Shown: positions 37,611-38,439 of the stretch, piece by piece | How positions within the stretch are numbered: the first letter of the stretch is position 1 | Layout: every line of letters begins with the position of its first letter | The notes under the pieces: generated by a model | Databases searched by the model: none | Seen by the model: the letters and a program-made list of their open reading frames with translations, nothing else | Told to the model about the DNA's origin: nothing | Assembly (NCBI GenBank): GCA_017625435.1 | Contig: JAGAKX010000028.1 | Location: forward strand, 1-38,439 | Length of the DNA: 38,439 nt | Direction: 5' to 3' | Source: Clostridia bacterium | GTDB lineage: Bacteria > Bacillota > Clostridia > Oscillospirales > Acutalibacteraceae | Made by a program: the position numbers and the translations under genes

Positions 37611-38439
37611 ATGTCAAAGAAAAATTACAGTGTAGCAAGAGTTGTCACTCATACACAAAGCTCAATCGGTAAATGTGAAAGGCATAACGAGAGAAAGAAT
37701 GAGTCTTACGCAAATATGAATGTTGATACTGCTCGTTGTGATATGAATGTGCATTTCAAGAACTGCGGTGAACTGACCTACAATGAACAACTGAATAAGC
37801 TCATAGCCGAAAAGAAGGTATGTATGCGAGGGCTGAAAGCTGATGCAAAAGTATTTGATGAAATGATATTCGATGTCAACACCGACTACTTTGAAACACA
37901 CGGCGGTTATGAATATGCAAAAGAGTTCTATGAGGAAGCCTATCGTTTCGCTGTTAATCTCTACGGTGAACAGAATATCATCTCTGCCGTAATGCACGCA
38001 GATGAACTGAATGTTGCTCTTACAGAACAGTATGGAAAACCTGTGTATCACTATCATATGCACCTTGTAGCTCTGCCTGTTGTTGAGAAACAAATTCTGT
38101 GGACAAAGCGTTGCAAAGATAAGTCACTCGTGGGTACTGTAAAAGAAACAGTCAATCAGATAAGCCATTCAAAGAAGTGGAAGTCACCTCAGGCGATTGA
38201 TGAAAATGGTAATGTCATATTCAACGAAAAAGGTAAGCCAGTGCTGATTCCCTCTTACAGTATCCTGCAGGATGATTTCTTCAATCATATGAAAAGAGCC
38301 GGCTACAATGATTTCATCCGTGGTGAAAAAGGCAGTACGGCTGAACACTTATCTTGTCTTCAATATGAGATTCAGCAGGACAAGAAACGCCTTGAAGAAA
38401 TCAAAAGTCAGGTTGAAAAGGAAGAGATCCGTTATGACA
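37611..38439 (+). CDS. MobV (Pre/Mob) family relaxase, 5' part (cut by window edge)
   Basis: The first 276 residues of a plasmid-recombination/mobilization enzyme that nicks oriT and pilots DNA during transfer. Motif I: E-R-H-N-E-R-K-N-E-S-Y-A-N-M-N-V-D; later A-D-E-L-N-V-A and the metal-binding H-Y-H-M-H-L-V-A-L-P, as in MobV enzymes (HNxR and HxH). A helical region (Q-Q-D-K-K-R-L-E-E-I-K) begins near residue 256. AAAGGAGG (37596-37603) precedes ATG 37611. The oriT just upstream and the relaxase read in the same direction. Confidence 0.92.
   Translation, partial: MSKKNYSVARVVTHTQSSIGKCERHNERKNESYANMNVDTARCDMNVHFKNCGELTYNEQLNKLIAEKKVCMRGLKADAKVFDEMIFDVNTDYFETHGGYEYAKEFYEEAYRFAVNLYGEQNIISAVMHADELNVALTEQYGKPVYHYHMHLVALPVVEKQILWTKRCKDKSLVGTVKETVNQISHSKKWKSPQAIDENGNVIFNEKGKPVLIPSYSILQDDFFNHMKRAGYNDFIRGEKGSTAEHLSCLQYEIQQDKKRLEEIKSQVEKEEIRYD

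Noticed and set aside
37662..38093. 143-codon minus-strand ORF
   Set aside because: It is antisense to the clearly coding MobV relaxase.

Overview
The window reads as chromosomal DNA of an anaerobic, low-to-moderate-GC Firmicute, most likely an uncultured gut clostridium of the Oscillospiraceae/Ruminococcaceae type. Support: AGGAGG ribosome binding sites throughout, sigma-A promoters with 16-18 bp spacers, a T-box leader on the asparagine genes, an infC-rpmI-rplT operon with a Firmicutes-type leader, a secreted dockerin-bearing peptidase, a BspA-type leucine-rich surface protein, and TnpV/TnpW-type cargo of clostridial mobilizable transposons. The species cannot be named from sequence alone.

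Layout. (1) 1-2193: right end of an integrative mobilizable element (relaxase C-terminus, small TnpW-like protein, large serine recombinase), lying just beyond a tRNA-Tyr/tRNA-Thr operon on the minus strand (2297-2522). (2) 2672-7481: a dockerin-containing M28 peptidase, then a three-gene cluster of a diaminobutyrate aminotransferase, a MurT-like Mur ligase and a GatD-like protein that has lost its glutaminase residues. (3) 7482-7817: intergenic repeats, including a MITE-like element. (4) 7818-11089: two tandem GPH/MelB-type transporters on the minus strand. (5) 11239-12616: infC-rpmI-rplT. (6) 12615-13404: divergent XRE regulator and SLOG-fold gene around palindromic operators. (7) 13429-16211: Asn T-box, asnS, asnA. 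(8) 16265-17739: TspO, a 332-bp symmetrical array of mini-hairpins lying between a promoter and the ribosome binding site of a sugar acetyltransferase, and that gene. (9) 17876-20449: a large beta-helix (GH28-like) enzyme with Cys-rich repeats. (10) 20731-24564: a YtrA-type GntR regulator with two operators and its ABC-transporter operon. (11) 24752-25117: a stranded tnpV. (12) 25249-30762: an ECF sigma/anti-sigma pair, the BspA-like protein and a divergent M28-like protein. (13) 30865-35025: an AT-rich run of mostly unrecognised small membrane genes ending in a trypsin-like protease. (14) 35026-36125: 1.1 kb without convincing ORFs, holding two promoter/structured-RNA/terminator units (one promoter has a LexA-type box) and a duplicated segment. 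(15) 36126-38439: an alpha/beta hydrolase, then the oriT and 5' part of a MobV relaxase belonging to another mobilizable element.

The core housekeeping part (11-16 kb) is ordinary and well regulated. The parts deserving most attention are the hairpin array at 16786-17117, the aminotransferase/MurT-like/pseudo-GatD cluster at 4085-7481, and the structured-RNA region at 35077-36015. Mobile DNA is present at both ends and as remnants in between, so the 30.8-37.3 kb AT-rich stretch is likely accessory.
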